Positions 1 to 18,124 of a stretch of 64,000 nt of DNA are shown one piece after another. Both the position numbers and the translations under genes were made by a program. The notes below the pieces were generated by a model. The model had not been told where the DNA came from and did no database searches. It was given only the letters and a program-made list of their open reading frames with translations. This DNA comes from Apostichopus japonicus (lineage: Eukaryota > Echinodermata > Holothuroidea > Aspidochirotida > Stichopodidae): the NCBI RefSeq assembly GCF_037975245.1, contig NC_092566.1, forward strand, positions 1,178,001 to 1,242,000, written 5' to 3'. Each line of letters opens with the position of its first letter. The first letter of the stretch is position 1.

Positions 1-1299
1 ACGGGGAGGTTCAGTCACAGAATCTCTTTTTACGCAGCACCATAACCAATGCTTGAATTTTTGTTGGGCAATCTGTCAGCTGTCACAGAAAGGTCGCCAT
101 TTTGGACAAAAATAATATTGTCTTTATTATGCAAATTTTACTGCCGTATAATGACTTCAAGAAAAATCGCAGTCATTATGCGGCAATATTTACAGTCAAA
201 TAATGACCTAGAAAGCAAAAACTAATTATGCGGCAATATTATTTTGGCGTTCCATTATTCCATTGGGATAACGCATATTGTTGCGCCCACTTCAGTTTTA
301 ACACTAGTAAATGTCAGTCACAAGTGTAACTTCCCGGAGAGTTTAATTCCTTGATCCAATTCAAATTTTTCATTTTATACTTAAATAGCTAAGTGAAAGG
401 AAATTGTATGAGGGTTCAGACAGTTAAGGCCTTCTTGAACTTTGAGCGGTGACCGTTATTTTATTTTCTTGCCTGTTTCTTCTTTACTTTTTTATATGTA
501 CATGTGGAGGGGAGGGGGTGGGTCCTGGTGGATGAGACAGCGAGGTTATTAAGGTTAGGGAGGTACATTCAATTTCGATCCCAATTACTCAACCAGATCA
601 ATGTCTCGTCTACCCCTCCCAACTTAGCCCCGCACCTAATGGGCCATGTTTCCCCGTTCCTATTGGAATGACCCTCCACCATCATTGCTTGTAAGTTGTA
701 GGTAGATATAGTACAATCTATAGTCTACCGACGTATATGTTCATGGTGGGTTCCTTCAAGAGCGCGTCTCCGAAATTTGATTAACAGTACTTGCCTAATG
801 CTGTAAATCATATAAGTCCACACGAAAAGACAAATCAGCAATTAGGAGTATATTCTTCAATATGTGTTGTATATATTAACGAACATAATGCTGTTGATAA
901 CAGGCCTACTTTATTTTTACGAAGGATTGTTTTTAACTCATATATACACTCAATAAAACAAACAACTTAAAAACCCAAAATATGAAGAAAAAAAAACTCT
1001 TTTGGGTTCTCAATATTTACAAGGATCGCATGTACAATATAAAATATATAATAAACACTGGGAAAAAACACCTCCGCTTCAACGACCCAAAGGCCATACC
1101 ACTAACTTACTAAATTGCTTGGCCCATCTCTTGCCATTTCATAAAGGGCCAAGATACCCTTACCAAAATCAATTATGGTATAGAATTTACCCACCCGCCC
1201 CTCCTCCGAAATCTGTGGCACGCCATTGTGACTTAGAATGCTATCAGTTACCATATTCAAATATTAATGAACAGTTGGATAATCCAATTAAACTATAAT

Positions 1300-1900
1300 A
1301 TGCTGACTTTAAAACTCTTGGTATTTTGAACATCAACACTAGGGCTGAACAGCTTCGTCTTAATCATGTTTTTAATGTTTTCCATGGTACCTCTCCAGTC
1401 TATATGAGGGAGAGTTTTATTAGAGTAAATAGTGTTCATAACCATAACACAAGAGGTAGTAGTTTTAATTTTCAACTTCCCAAAATTAAAACGCACTGTG
1501 CTGGGTCTTTTTATTACAATGCAATTAAAAACTGGAACAGGCTACCTGAAAACATAAAATCCATCCTGCTGAAATACAATTTTAAAAAAGATGCCAAAGC
1601 CTACCTTTTAAATCATATGAATGTCTAGCTTGTAAATATCTTTCTTTTTTACAGTGTTTGTATGCATGTTTTAGTTGTTTTAATAGTTTATTTCTTATCT
1701 TTTGTATTTTATTGGTTTTAAGGACCCCTTTGGAAATAAGCTTTTAGCTTAAAGGGTTATCCTTGGCATGTTATCTTCTTTTCGATGCATTTAAGTTTAT
1801 TCCCTTCTTGTATTTTAAATGTTTATCTTTATGTGCAATTTTTTGTTTGTATGCAGATGAAGATTGATATCTTGCCGAATAAAATCAAATCAAATCAAAT
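1300..1900 (+). mobile_element. 3' end of a LINE (CR1/L2-like) with reverse-transcriptase C-terminus
   Basis: The frame from about 1302 to 1628 reads LRLNHVFNVFHGTSPVYM, then NHNTRGSSFNFQLPK and FYYNAIKNWNRLPENIKS, the conserved C-terminal tail of CR1/L2-type reverse-transcriptase polyproteins. It is followed by a 250-bp 3' UTR ending in ATAAAATC and an AAATC repeat (about 1880-1900), the tail typical of these LINEs. The catalytic domain is absent (5' truncation). Clade assignment is approximate. Confidence 0.75.
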
Positions 1901-2251
1901 CATAAGGTTAAAATGTCAAAATAGAAGAAGGCCGTAAGACAAACGTAATGTAATCACGACAGATCATGTCCAATTGATACAAGTAAGGAATTGAATAATC
2001 GATCTTTGGTATATTTATGATACAATAAATAACTCTAGCTCTATAGCCATGGAAATATAGACTGTTAATCAAAATCAGTATACTTAAGTTTAAATGTCGT
2101 TTGGTCACGTGATATCAGATTTCTGTACGTTCCACATAAAATGAAATAATGTGTTGAGCCATACCAAATAACTTCGAGAAAATCATTTTGGGTACCTATA
2201 TGCGTTTGATGTATGACTATATAGTAGAGTACACCTTGACATAATTCCTTA

Positions 2252-2910
2252 CAACGAGGTAAATGAATCTGGAGAAACTATCACACAGTAAATACGCGCG
2301 TACCATGTATGGAGGGTCATGTGATGTGTTCCAGGGTGGTACTAATATACTACTCTCCCTATAACGCATGATGATTTCACCCAACTAGTACGTAAATGTG
2401 TTTGCGTGCTAAGAGCAGCAGACGACACCCGTTACCTAGCAATAACCGTGCCTGTAGCCTAACGTGATAGCTATATTCCCGTCGAGCAGCATTAGGCTCT
2501 GTTCCATGGAGAATTCCGTGGTTGCACTGAACTAAACATTTCCCCACATTTCCCATTTCTACATTCACTTATAGCGTGTAGTAATAACGTTAGGCCATAT
2601 GAGACAAAGCTTGCCCCTAGAGCTGTATTAATAAATAAGATTATGTAGAAAGCCTGCCTTCATTCAAGAGAATAAGGTTGAACGTTAGCATATTAGCACT
2701 ATTTCGTAGGCCTGAAGTACCAGTACCTTCTTATGCCGTTAGTTCCCCTGTCCGAACCGACCAATCTTTCACGAAGTCACTTACACTGTTCTCGAACTGC
2801 TACAGAGAAATATCAGTATAGTACCACCCTGGAACACATCACATGACCCTCCATACATGGTACGCGCGCACCCAATTGACATGAATCCTCCAGATTCATT
2901 TACCTCGTTG
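2252..2910. mobile_element. Non-autonomous hAT-type element, 659 bp
   Basis: Terminal inverted repeats begin CAACGAGGTAAATGAATCTG (left) and are matched in reverse at the right end. Inverted similarity continues inward for about 100 bp (2296-2341 against 2819-2864). Both sides are flanked by ATTCCTTA (2244-2251 and 2911-2918), an exact 8-bp duplication. Eight-base duplications and ends fitting YARNG are the hAT hallmark. No transposase frame is present. Confidence 0.82.
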
Positions 2911-3181
2911 ATTCCTTATTAAAACTATACAAACCCCCGCAACAATAGGCCTATAGTTACACTGCTCCTATTTGGTATATTATTAAAACAAACCTTCACT
3001 ACCCCCCCCCCCCCATATTTTAGCCCAAAATTAAAGAGAATCACAAGACCGGCCTCTTCTTAGGGGTACAATATGTCACTAAATGTTGATAGGATGTAAT
3101 ATAGCGTAGGTACAAGAAGGAGAACATAAAAAGTAATTAAGGGGAATAGTAACCGATTTCCTACTTGCTTGTTCTGTCAAT

Positions 3182-3383
3182 CAGGCGCGTAGCCAAGGGG
3201 GGGGGGCGAAGGGGGCAGCACCCCCCCCCCTTGAGCATATTTTTTACAAAATTGTTTAAGGTTTTTATGATATCGCTAGTATTTTCAAAAGAGAAAATGC
3301 TAAGATACAACTTACAAGGCATGGGAAGTGCCATTTCCGGCGATCTGGGAGGCATTTACAGCCAAAATTTTCTTGTACGCCTC
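3182..3383 (+). mobile_element. Truncated hAT-like element touching the MMP stop codon
   Basis: Starts with the inverted-repeat end CAGGCGCGTAGCCAAGG, then a G-run/C-run, then the shared core GTGCCATTTCCGGCGATCTG up to TTGTACGC. It breaks off where the MMP coding sequence starts. The 3' end and second target copy are missing. It matches the complete copy at 8620-8912 for about 190 bp. Confidence 0.75.
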
Positions 3384-3384
3384 A

Positions 3385-9132
<5,748 letters not shown>

Positions 9133-10050
9133 TTTGTCAGCAGCAGTTGTAAATTTCAAGTAAAGGAGAGTCGTAAATTTCTTAAAAGTTTGCTGTCGAA
9201 GATGTCAACTTGAAAGTGTAAAAACGCCTTATAAATGATAAACTACAAAGTCTGTCACCCTTTATATGAAAGTTTTTACTCGACTCGGTTTTCATTTGAC
9301 AAAAAGGAATCAGTGACCTGTAACCGTATACCATTCAACGTCGTTGTTTCTGTCAGGTAACAATCTCGCACACCATATTTGGAATATGAAAAGAAGGTAG
9401 GTGTGGCTTAACATATATAGAGCAATGAAACCTTTGCGTGTGTATGTGTGTGTGTGTATATATATACCTGTAATATTATAACACCTATATGAGACTTGTG
9501 GTTTCATAACAACTTACTAGGAATATGATGTTATCGAGAACTATAACAATACAATATATATCGTTTTAAATGGAAATGGCATTGTTCACTTCACGCGTAT
9601 ACCTAAATGATAAAACACCACTATGCCAGTCTAATGATTCAACTTAAAGACAGTGAAATAACGAGAAGTTTTCTGTTTGTAATGCATGCATATATATCAC
9701 AATGATTAAGCTCCGTTACGTCATGTAAAATCCCATATACTTGTGGTTGTAAAGATACGTCAGCATAAGAAAAGAAAAAACCTTTTTTTTAGATTTAAAA
9801 TAAATATGTGTCGTGAGTCTACGTGTACCCTCAGTAATTTGAACGAAGGGACTTTTACGTAGAACGCATATATATGCACCAACGTTACCGTAACAACCCA
9901 AACGTGGGTCATGTGACACTTAAATTAATCAGTGTAAATTAATGCTACACATTGCGTCCCATGGACTGAAATCCCCGGTCAAACCGCTTCCACTGCAATC
10001 TCTCATTGCCTCTCACTGTCATCCTCACGCCCTTCCATTCTCTCTTCCAC
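9133..10050. other. Upstream region of the MMP gene
   Basis: Non-coding as far as can be seen. TATA-like sequences for the minus-strand gene occur at about 9230 (TATAAGG) and 9260 (TATAAAGG), 100-130 bp above the start codon. The rest is AT-rich with a short microsatellite. Confidence 0.4.
9400..9475. repeat. TG/TA microsatellite
   Basis: Short alternating run of TGTGTG then TATATA around 9436-9465. No gene signal in it. Confidence 0.6.
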
Positions 10051-10058
10051 ATACTGGT

Positions 10059-10250
10059 GCTGTGGCCGAGTTGATAAAGGCGGTGGCATTTGAAACAATG
10101 AGGCTTAGCAATCGGGAGGAAAATATTCCAAATTTGAGTTAAAATGTTGAATTGGAAGCCACCCGACGTGAAAGTTGTAATCCATAAGCCATTGCGGGTT
10201 TCTCCCACATTCGTGGTCGCTTAAGCGTTGTAAAAATAAATTTCTGATTT
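10059..10250 (+). mobile_element. tRNA-derived SINE fragment (Ser/Leu-like head)
   Basis: GCTGTGGCCGAGTTGATAAA resembles the 5' half of a class-II tRNA and contains a good RNA polymerase III A box, TGGCCGAGTTG (10062-10072). The B box is lost, so this is a relic and not a tRNA gene. The downstream limit is a guess. Confidence 0.45.
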
Positions 10251-10259
10251 TTTTTTTAT

Positions 10260-11030
10260 CAGATTATGATATTGAAATAGGGAACAATCGAGGGGTAGTG
10301 GGAGATCTGAACTTGATTTGAGTTGGTAAACTACAATCTTACCCCGAGCTCTTCCGACAAAGTCAATCCGTTGTACAATCCCGTGCCACAAGAGTCCGGT
10401 ATTTGAATGTTTGCTCTTTCAACACAATGGCACCGTTATTTTCTTTGTTTCTTCATTTTGCCACAACAACACACGTTTTCATCACAGTTTTATATTTTTT
10501 ACATAATGGACACTTTCTATAGTTACAAAAATAAAAAAAAATATTTACACTTAAACCAACAAAGAGGCAACGTATCTTTATGATGGACACTTTAAGGGTA
10601 CTTCACAAAACTGGGACTACCGTGCGCGTTGCGCCCTTCCGTGACTCCACCTGTCTGTCCATCCCTTTTATTTAAAGAAGATAATAAAGAGGATGACAAA
10701 ACAATTTATTGAGTGAAAATACCAAACATCATAAAAACCGACACTTTCAAGCAAATGTATCTAGTCTTCATTTATGTCCCTTTTCTTCCGGTTTTTGTCA
10801 CAACCCTTGTGTCAGCATTGTGCCCCTTTCCCTCCCCGCTCCTAACTGGCCGCCCCCCCCCGACCCACCACTACCGGACTGTTACAGTGAATTTAGTATG
10901 ATTCCAAGTAAACATTGAGTCAGCAGGTCGCATGACGTTAATGCTATCACGTTTTGTCATGCAGTAGTTTGAATCACAGAGCTCAACGTTACCAAGCACA
11001 ACCAATGCAACACCGTCAGTTGTCTTCCGC
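10260..11030. other. Intergenic, no gene seen
   Basis: AT-rich with scattered homopolymer runs. The short frames at 10709-10918 overlap poly-C and lack splice or codon support. Confidence 0.4.
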
Positions 11031-11039
11031 CAACACAAA

Positions 11040-11666
11040 CAGTGGCGTTGCCAAGGGGCGGGGGTGCCTGGGGGAATGTGCCAAAAAAATCGTTCCCCTG
11101 GTGCCCCCACCACCAGATGCGATTTGTAGTGTTAAAAATACTCAAACAAAAACTTTTTTTAAAAGGACGAAACGTATTATGTTCAGCATGCAGTTAAAAC
11201 TTCTTTCCACCGACCATCACAATAACCAGTTGTTTTCTTATTGACAAGGTCACAGAGGCCCCGGCGTTAACCGCTATAGTGCTTAAACTTCACTACTACC
11301 CTGCATGAATTTAAATGTCATATTTTCAACACTCTTATTTAAAACATTATCAAAGCAACAGGTTTAATTTCCATTTTTTGTATAACATTTTTATCCGCCT
11401 CAATTAGAAACATATATATCGGACAGACTATGCCCGAAAATTCTTGAACATAAAGTTACTTCAAGTTGCAAAATATATCACCAGATTGCATCTAAGGACC
11501 CTCAGTTAATCAAAAATTTCTCAAAAAGCGGGAGGGGGGGGAGTCCCCCTCCGCTTTCAGACCCCTCCACCAGGACAGCATTCACAAATAAACATTGTTC
11601 CCCCTAATTAAGTGCTGTGCCGTCCCCCCCCCCCACCCCCGATTGAATTGTCTGGCGACGCAATTG
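11040..11666 (+). mobile_element. hAT-like element, 627 bp
   Basis: Begins CAGTGGCGTTGCCAAGG and ends CTGGCGACGCAATTG, diverged inverted repeats. Flanked by an exact 8-bp duplication AACACAAA (11032-11039 and 11667-11674). Inside are the poly-G/poly-C block and a segment AGATTGCATCTAAGGACC shared with elements at 25.9 and 59.7 kb. No transposase. Confidence 0.82.
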
Positions 11667-11935
11667 AACACAAAGAGGATTCCCTAATTCAAGTCGAACG
11701 GCAATTATTGACGTCAGTTACTAATAATCCATTTGAAAAGCCACTCATTATTCAATCTTTACGTAGGTCATGTTTTGAAAAAAGGTCTAATACAGGGTAT
11801 TGTACTTCTGAAACCAACATAAAATGCATCGTCCTGCATTTATATATAACTTAGTGATGATATACATAAGTCGAAACCTCAAAACTTTTAACTCGGAAAA
11901 ACTTATGACGCAAGTGACAGCCTGAATTGAGCTGT

Positions 11936-13050
11936 GTATAGTATGGATAGAGCTATAGATAGAGATCTAGGAAGACAGGTATACTGTAGAGGTATAGGGA
12001 TATAGGTATTAGTGATAGATGTATTAGGGATAGAGGTATAGAGATAGAGCTAGGGATAGAGATATAGGAAGAGAGGTATACTGTGGAGGTATAGGAGTAT
12101 AGGTATTAGTGATAGATGTATTAGGGATAGAGGTATAGAGATAGAAATATAGAGATAGAGCTAGGGATAGAGATATAGGAAGAGAGGTATACTGTAGAGG
12201 TATAGGAGTATAGGTATTAGTGATAGATGTATTAGGGATAGAGGTATAGAGATAGAAGTATAGAGATAGAGCTAGGGATAGAGATATAGGAAGAGAGGTA
12301 TTCTGTAGAGGTATAGGAGTATAGGTATTAGTGATAGATGTATTAGGGATAGAGGTATAGAGATAGAAGTATAGAGATAGAGCTATAGATAGAGATATAG
12401 GAAGAGAGGTATACTGTAGAGGTATAGGGATATAGGTATTAGTGATAGATGTATTAGGGATAGAGGTATAGAGAGAGAAGTATAGAGATAGAGCTAGGGA
12501 TAGAGATATAGGAAGAGAGGTATACTGTAGAGGTATAGGAGTATAGGTATTAGTGATAGATGTATTAGGGATAGAGGTATAGAGATAGAAGTATAGAGAT
12601 AGAGCTAGGGATAGAGATATAGGAAGAGAGGTATACTGTAGAGGTATAGGACTATAGGTATTAGTGATAGATGTATTAGGGATAGAGGTATAGAGATAGA
12701 AGTATAGAGATAGAGCTAGGGATAGAGATATAGGAAGAGAGGTATTCTGTAGAGGTATAGGAGTATAGGTATTAGTGATAGATGTATTAGGGATAGAGGT
12801 ATAGAGATAGAGCTAGGGATAGAGATATAGGAAGAGAGGTATACTGTAGAGGTATAGGAGTATAGGTATTAGTGATAGATGTATTAGGGATAGAGGTATA
12901 GAGATAGAGCTAGGGATAGAGATATAGGAAGAGAGGTATACTGTAGAGGTATAGGAGTATAGGTATTAGTGATAGATGTATTAGGGATAGAGGTATAGAG
13001 ATAGAAGTATAGAGATAGAGCTATAGATAGAGATACAGGAAGAGAGTATA
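11936..13050 (+). repeat. Minisatellite with 111-bp and 97-bp units, about ten copies
   Basis: The landmark TTAGTGATAGATGTATT recurs ten times, at 12009, 12106, 12217, 12328, 12439, 12550, 12661, 12772, 12869 and 12966. Spacing is 111 bp in six intervals and 97 bp in three; the short unit lacks a 14-bp block around AGAAGTATAGAGAT. Each unit is itself made of degenerate GATAGA/TATAGG hexamers, so the array is a higher-order repeat. Copies are nearly identical, which suggests recent expansion. Confidence 0.95.
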
Positions 13051-13090
13051 TGTAACAACAATAATCATGATAATCATATCAGTTTAACCA

Positions 13091-13356
13091 TTGAAAAACA
13101 CATTGCATATTATTCGGTGCCCGAAAACTTCTCAGCATATTGCCCGAATTTTCACAAACATTTTTGGTTGGGGGGGGGGGCTGCAGCCCCCAGCCACCCC
13201 TCACCTCCTACGCCTAGTAATAACCGATGCATGCCTATATGATATGCACATTAACATGTTGAACACGCGAAACGTTTTGGTTATAATTTTCGGGCAAGTA
13301 GTTACAGCCCCCCCACCCCCCCCCCCCCAAGTCAAATTGGGCTCCTACGCCTATAG
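13091..13356 (-). mobile_element. Fragments of a hAT-like family with CATAGGCGTAGG ends
   Basis: Two terminal pieces, ending CTCCTACGCCTAG near 13219 and CTCCTACGCCTAT near 13354, each follow a poly-C run. The interior shares TTTTCGGGCAAG with the larger copy at 29845-30862. No target duplication could be paired. Confidence 0.5.
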
Positions 13357-13769
13357 AGAAAGACGATATAAAACAAAATGACTTCTTATTGTTCATGGCT
13401 GGAGGTTATGTAAATTTGGAAGACAGTTCTGTTCACTGGATTATTATACGTAGCTGTATATATAACGATGATTCATATTAGCTTTCACTGCTTTAAATTA
13501 TTGCTGACTAATTGCTAGATCTGATAATAGAGAGATGAATAACAATCCATTTATCAACAGAGGTGAATACATCCTTATTAGGATGTCATCGGCCATTACC
13601 TATATAATTATTTGTTTTAATGACACGAGTGCAAGATTATATGGATAAAGCCTTAATTCTGTTCTCCAAAGGAGGTATACTCCATTATTGGAGTTCGTAA
13701 GAAACATACTCGGCTCGCATATGCAAATATCGGTTGTTATTGATACCAATGATACATATAATCAATGAT

Positions 13770-13908
13770 GTCTATAGAAAGCCTAACGTGCAATAATTCG
13801 AAAAACTAATTTATTGCCAATAAAGTCGGTTTTTTCCGAGTTTATCGTCGAGTTTATCGTCGATAAAACTGAGTTTTCGAATTATTACACATAAGGCTTG
13901 CCATAGAC
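13770..13908. repeat. Fold-back inverted repeat, 139 bp
   Basis: Left arm 13770-13807 (GTCTATAGAAAGCCTAACGT, then AATAATTCGAAAAA) pairs with right arm 13871-13908 with few mismatches. The centre contains direct copies of GAGTTTATCGTC. Probably a small fold-back MITE; no target duplication is clear. Confidence 0.65.
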
Positions 13909-14455
13909 GTATAGGCTGTTCAACAACAACATATACACCATCTTACAAAGACCAGCCTAATGAAACCCAGTCATGTTCATGTTCTGCTCAATAGCGGGAG
14001 GCCGGGGGCTGGGTTGGGGGGGGGGGGGAAGGGAGCCATCCATTGATCGTCCGTTCACCTTGTGGAGAGAATGAGCTGCAATTTATGACCCTTTGTATTG
14101 TTTGGACAGAACTTTGAGACATACTTCGGCCATCCCTTTCCCCTTCCCCTCCTCACTAATTCAAGTCCTGTTGTGAAAATATATCATTCCTTTAAGCTTT
14201 CATCTTAAATTAAAGGTAGTCTGTATATAGGACCCAAATTATAGCATGCTATAATTGCTAGACGTTTCAAAACGTACTTTCCTGGAGGTCTTTACTCTCC
14301 AAATTGTTCTTCGGACATTCTAAATGAACACAGAAGATGTTTGAAAGACCCAGGGAAGTAAATTTCCTCCATGGGTAATAACAAAAATAGTTTAAAGTGT
14401 TGACCAAAAGTGACCATATTAAAAATCTGGCGTATTTGGGGCCTATACAGCATAC

Positions 14456-14603
14456 CCGTAAATCCGACACCTAGTAAAATGGCTCTCGTTTCTCCGAGGC
14501 TAACCACGCATGATGACTCACTGCCAAGTATGGCGTTTGTTCTTGTGTTGTCCTTCACTGGTATAGTATATACTGGCTCTGGCTTCCTGCTAGAATTGGT
14601 CAT
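14456..14603 (-). CDS. Candidate first coding exon, unidentified
   Basis: Starts at an ATG (14603), stays open for 49 codons (MTNSSRKPEPVYTIPVKDNT onward) and meets a GTATGC donor after 14456. Composition looks coding, but no domain is recognised and no partner exon was found. It could be part of an unrecognised repeat. Confidence 0.28.
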
Positions 14604-15500
14604 TGGATTAGTACGATTATAAATTGGTTACTAATTCACGTGATTGTGGAAGACAAACGGTATATACCCCGGCAACAAATTATATTCAATATTCGTAGAA
14701 TCCCTCCCTCCCCCCCCCACCTCGCCCCCACATCCCGCCCCTTCACACCACAAAATTCATCATGAGGTTTAAACTGATAAAGCAGTCTGTTTATACACAG
14801 ATGAGTTGTATTCAAATCTCCTTATTATGCAATAAATCTTGCTGTGTAACATTACACTGTCAAACAACACATGAATTTGAAGTATACTGCAACGGAAACT
14901 TACTTCAGTTTTCATCCACCTTGAGATTTGTATCTCTTTTGCAAAAGCACACAAAAAAGTTCTCATTTAATATATGATGTCATACTTGTATATATTAACG
15001 GCAATCATGATATTGCGAAAATTGTCTATTTGCGGTTTTCATTATCTGTGTGTTAGTCATATAGCCTATTTATACCGTCTATAATATCTTTCTATTCAAC
15101 AGATTATAGGTGCACACGGAAATAAATTCACGTCAAGTCATTAACAGTTTCAATACGGACGGCCATATAATATTTGTCGCCTTAGTCATTAACCACTATT
15201 TGGAATCGTACTTTCCCTTGATTTTCTAACATTGAATTAAGTTCCTCGATTTCACAAGAAGGGGAAACCCCTTCAAAGTGTGAAACTCGAACATGTTAAC
15301 CTAATGGGATGCGAAAAACAAGTATATACATAAATGAAACTATAGTTAATGTCTTAATAAGGAATAATTTATAACATACAATATAAACGATGTATCAATA
15401 CTGAGAAATACAGATGCGAAATACAGATTTATATTTTTTCATAGTTCTCCGTCTAGTCGACCAAATGGGGTCTTATCTAGGGGCGGAGCCAGTAGATACA
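14604..15500. other. Intergenic, no gene seen
   Basis: AT-rich with a poly-C stretch near 14700-14745. Short frames only. Confidence 0.4.
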
Positions 15501-15510
15501 CATGACATGT

Positions 15511-15652
15511 GCCTCTTATGCCTCTTACGCCTCTTAGGCTTCTTACGCCTCTTACGCCTCTTACGCATCTTACGCCTCTTACGCTTCTTACGCCTCTTAC
15601 GCTTCTTACGCCTCTTACGCCTCTTAGGCCTCTTAGGCTTCTTACGCCTCTA
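15511..15652 (+). repeat. 9-bp tandem repeat (CTTACGCCT)n
   Basis: About 16 units of CTTACGCCT with variants in one or two positions. Because the unit is a multiple of three, it gives open frames on both strands (Leu/Arg-rich or Val/Arg-rich) that are not genes. Confidence 0.92.
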
Positions 15653-15659
15653 AGTAGTG

Positions 15660-17200
15660 ATTTAAAGGGACATTCAAGGCATATAATTGTGAGAATCATA
15701 TGATAGACCTAAAATCCGCTTTGAACTCGCTTTGATGAAGACAGGTGCGATTTCAGGCGGGTCTGGGAATGTAGCCACCAACCTCTCTTCTTTCCATCGC
15801 GAAAAAAATTAAAAGTATATTTTTTATCACAACCTTGCGTGTAGATCTAACTATATGCCTATAATTTCAGTGCATCCTTTATATACACTTAACTCAGAGT
15901 GCACCACTTCACCATTAAAGTTGTAATTTCCTCTGAGGATGACCTACAGACCACCCTACATGGGAGTACACGGCTTCAACGACCCAGGGGGGGGGGGGTC
16001 GCACCCGTCCTTTTCAAAACCCTGCAGCCGGCCTCTGACAGATATACCTGCTATATCAGATAACATTACATCATACCTTGACATAAATGCCAGTAAGTGG
16101 TCTGTGATGTCAAATCATCTTCAAAACAGGTTTTATTTAATTTTATAAAAGAACCTTTTAATTCTCCTTTAAATCTGATGCCTTTGCAATATTAGCTTAA
16201 AGTGTTCAATATATTCTGATTTGGAGGCTTTTTTGAAAAGAAAAATACCTTTTAAAGCTCATTTATCAAGATGATGTCTCCCATGCAAGCACTGTGACTG
16301 AGTTGCCAATTAGATTAACTAAAGAAAAGTCAAAAACTGAATTAATATCATCATGAGAAAGAATAATACTATGTATTAGACATGGACAGTTACATTAAAT
16401 TATTGAAAGTACGGGTTAGAGTTCTCAGAATCTATATATATATATCAATGATGTCAAACTACATCACCGATCATTAAATAAGGTTATGGGTAAAGCTATA
16501 TGATTAACATACAATACAATCATGAAAATATATAATATGAGAACGAGATTTGACCCCGAGCTTCCTACTCTGTATGCGGAAGTCCGATACCCTAAACTTG
16601 ACTATGCATTATGATGTTATGTCCAACAAAGAGAGGTCACCATCCCTCTGCAGACCGATCACTACCATTATATCGTTCCATACTTGTTCTGTGTTGTGAC
16701 GTATTTGTCTGATTTTTCTAGATACCATACAGCCTGAAATCATTTGTGAATCCTATGTAGATCTCAGTAGAGATTATGTAAACAGAACCCTTTTAAAGGG
16801 AATAGCAAAATTAAAGACCAAAGCAAATGGATTATATGTATTATTTCAAACTGCAAATTAGTTTAGAAAAATTGAGGAATATAAAAAAACTGTACATCGA
16901 GGCTATATGATTTAGGCTGGGTTTTCTTTCACCTGGACTGCAGTTTGACCTGTATTTCTGATCAACCTTGTTGATTTCCGACGGTCGGTCGTAGAACGGT
17001 TAATTGCCTTTATAAGGTCATATTCAGGGCAGGATATATGTTATGAGATGGGTGTATACTATGACCGATGGTCACGTGACTATAGCAGTCACTAAAAATG
17101 CTCATGTGAATGTACAAAGATGATCTACATTTGCACGCTTGATAGACGAAGCGTGCGAATACAAAATGAGTATCATGTTTATTAAATACGACAGTACGAC
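15660..17200. other. Intergenic, no gene seen
   Basis: Contains a poly-G tract at 15968-15979 of the type found at hAT-like element ends, and a short TA run near 16432. No coding signal. Confidence 0.4.
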
Positions 17201-17205
17201 CAAAC

Positions 17206-17350
17206 CTGGCCATATCATCCATAGAAGATATGGTCACTGCCAAGTTATTTACACAATCGGCCGGCCAAGTGAAATACATAACTGGTCGATCTTGTTGGCT
17301 TGCTTCTTTTGATGCCAGATGTTTTTCAAACTGACAATTTCTCAAGAAAC
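17206..17350 (-). CDS. Candidate internal exon, unidentified
   Basis: Acceptor TTTTGTTCCAG before 17350 and a weak GTTTGG donor after 17206 enclose an open frame containing GFLRNCQFEKHLASKEASQ and VMYFTWPADCVNNLAVTISS. The frame stays open past the donor to 17010. It reads like real protein, but no family is recognised and no neighbouring exon was found. Confidence 0.32.
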
Positions 17351-17873
17351 CTGGAACAAAATGATTTATACTTGCTACAAGATATTTGCCGAACTTCAAG
17401 ATGGTGGTAAGAAGTGGTAAATTGCATGACGTGGGTGGGGGGGGGGGGCAGTGTTAGGATGGGGTCGTTACGACGCCCCCAATACTGCCGACCTTATACA
17501 GCCCTGACAAAAATAAGTATTTCACACAACGTTTTTTTTCTTCTTAAAATTACCACAGATTGGGGTAACACGCTGTCAGAGGTGGCTAATAAGTCTACGC
17601 ATGTTTTCCATTGCTAGTGGGCTTTCTGGAAGCATAGAGCTATTTTCCCTCATCAAGGAAGTAACTAACATACCAAGTTACAGAAAGAAATGATAATAGC
17701 AGTTCAATTCGCAGTGTCGTGTAGTGTCCCAACCAGTTCCAGTTTCGCAGGCTATGTTATTGCAACAACAAAAAAAATTATGTGTGTTTTGTTTCTTGTT
17801 ATTACATCGTTTTATTTCTTCTAGAAACTGGAACCATTCATCGAATATATACATTGAATCCTAAGATGTATCT

Positions 17874-17877
<4 letters not shown>

Positions 17878-17926
<49 letters not shown>
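17878..17926. repeat. (AT)n microsatellite
   Basis: About 24 AT dinucleotides in a row. Confidence 0.9.
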
Positions 17927-17929
<3 letters not shown>

Positions 17930-18124
17930 CAAAGTATCTCTTTCGAGATCCGGCTTTAGGAATCACAAATGATTTTCGAGTTGGATAGCATCATGTTTGA
18001 TCTCTAGAGTTGGGCAAAAATATGTCACCAAAAACAGAACTAGTGTTGTTCGATATAGGTGACAAACGCCTACAGTGGAATTACGATCTTCCTTACCGGT
18101 TTCGAACCTCTGGACATACAATCA

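Noticed and set aside
1002-1298. 98-codon frame upstream of the LINE tail
   Set aside because: Begins at TTG, shows no reverse-transcriptase motifs and does not continue into the LINE frame.
11936-13050. Regular array of repeats that could suggest a CRISPR
   Set aside because: Units are contiguous and near-identical with no unique spacers; it is a eukaryotic minisatellite.
15414-15703. Leu/Arg-rich frames on both strands
   Set aside because: Translation of the 9-bp CTTACGCCT repeat.
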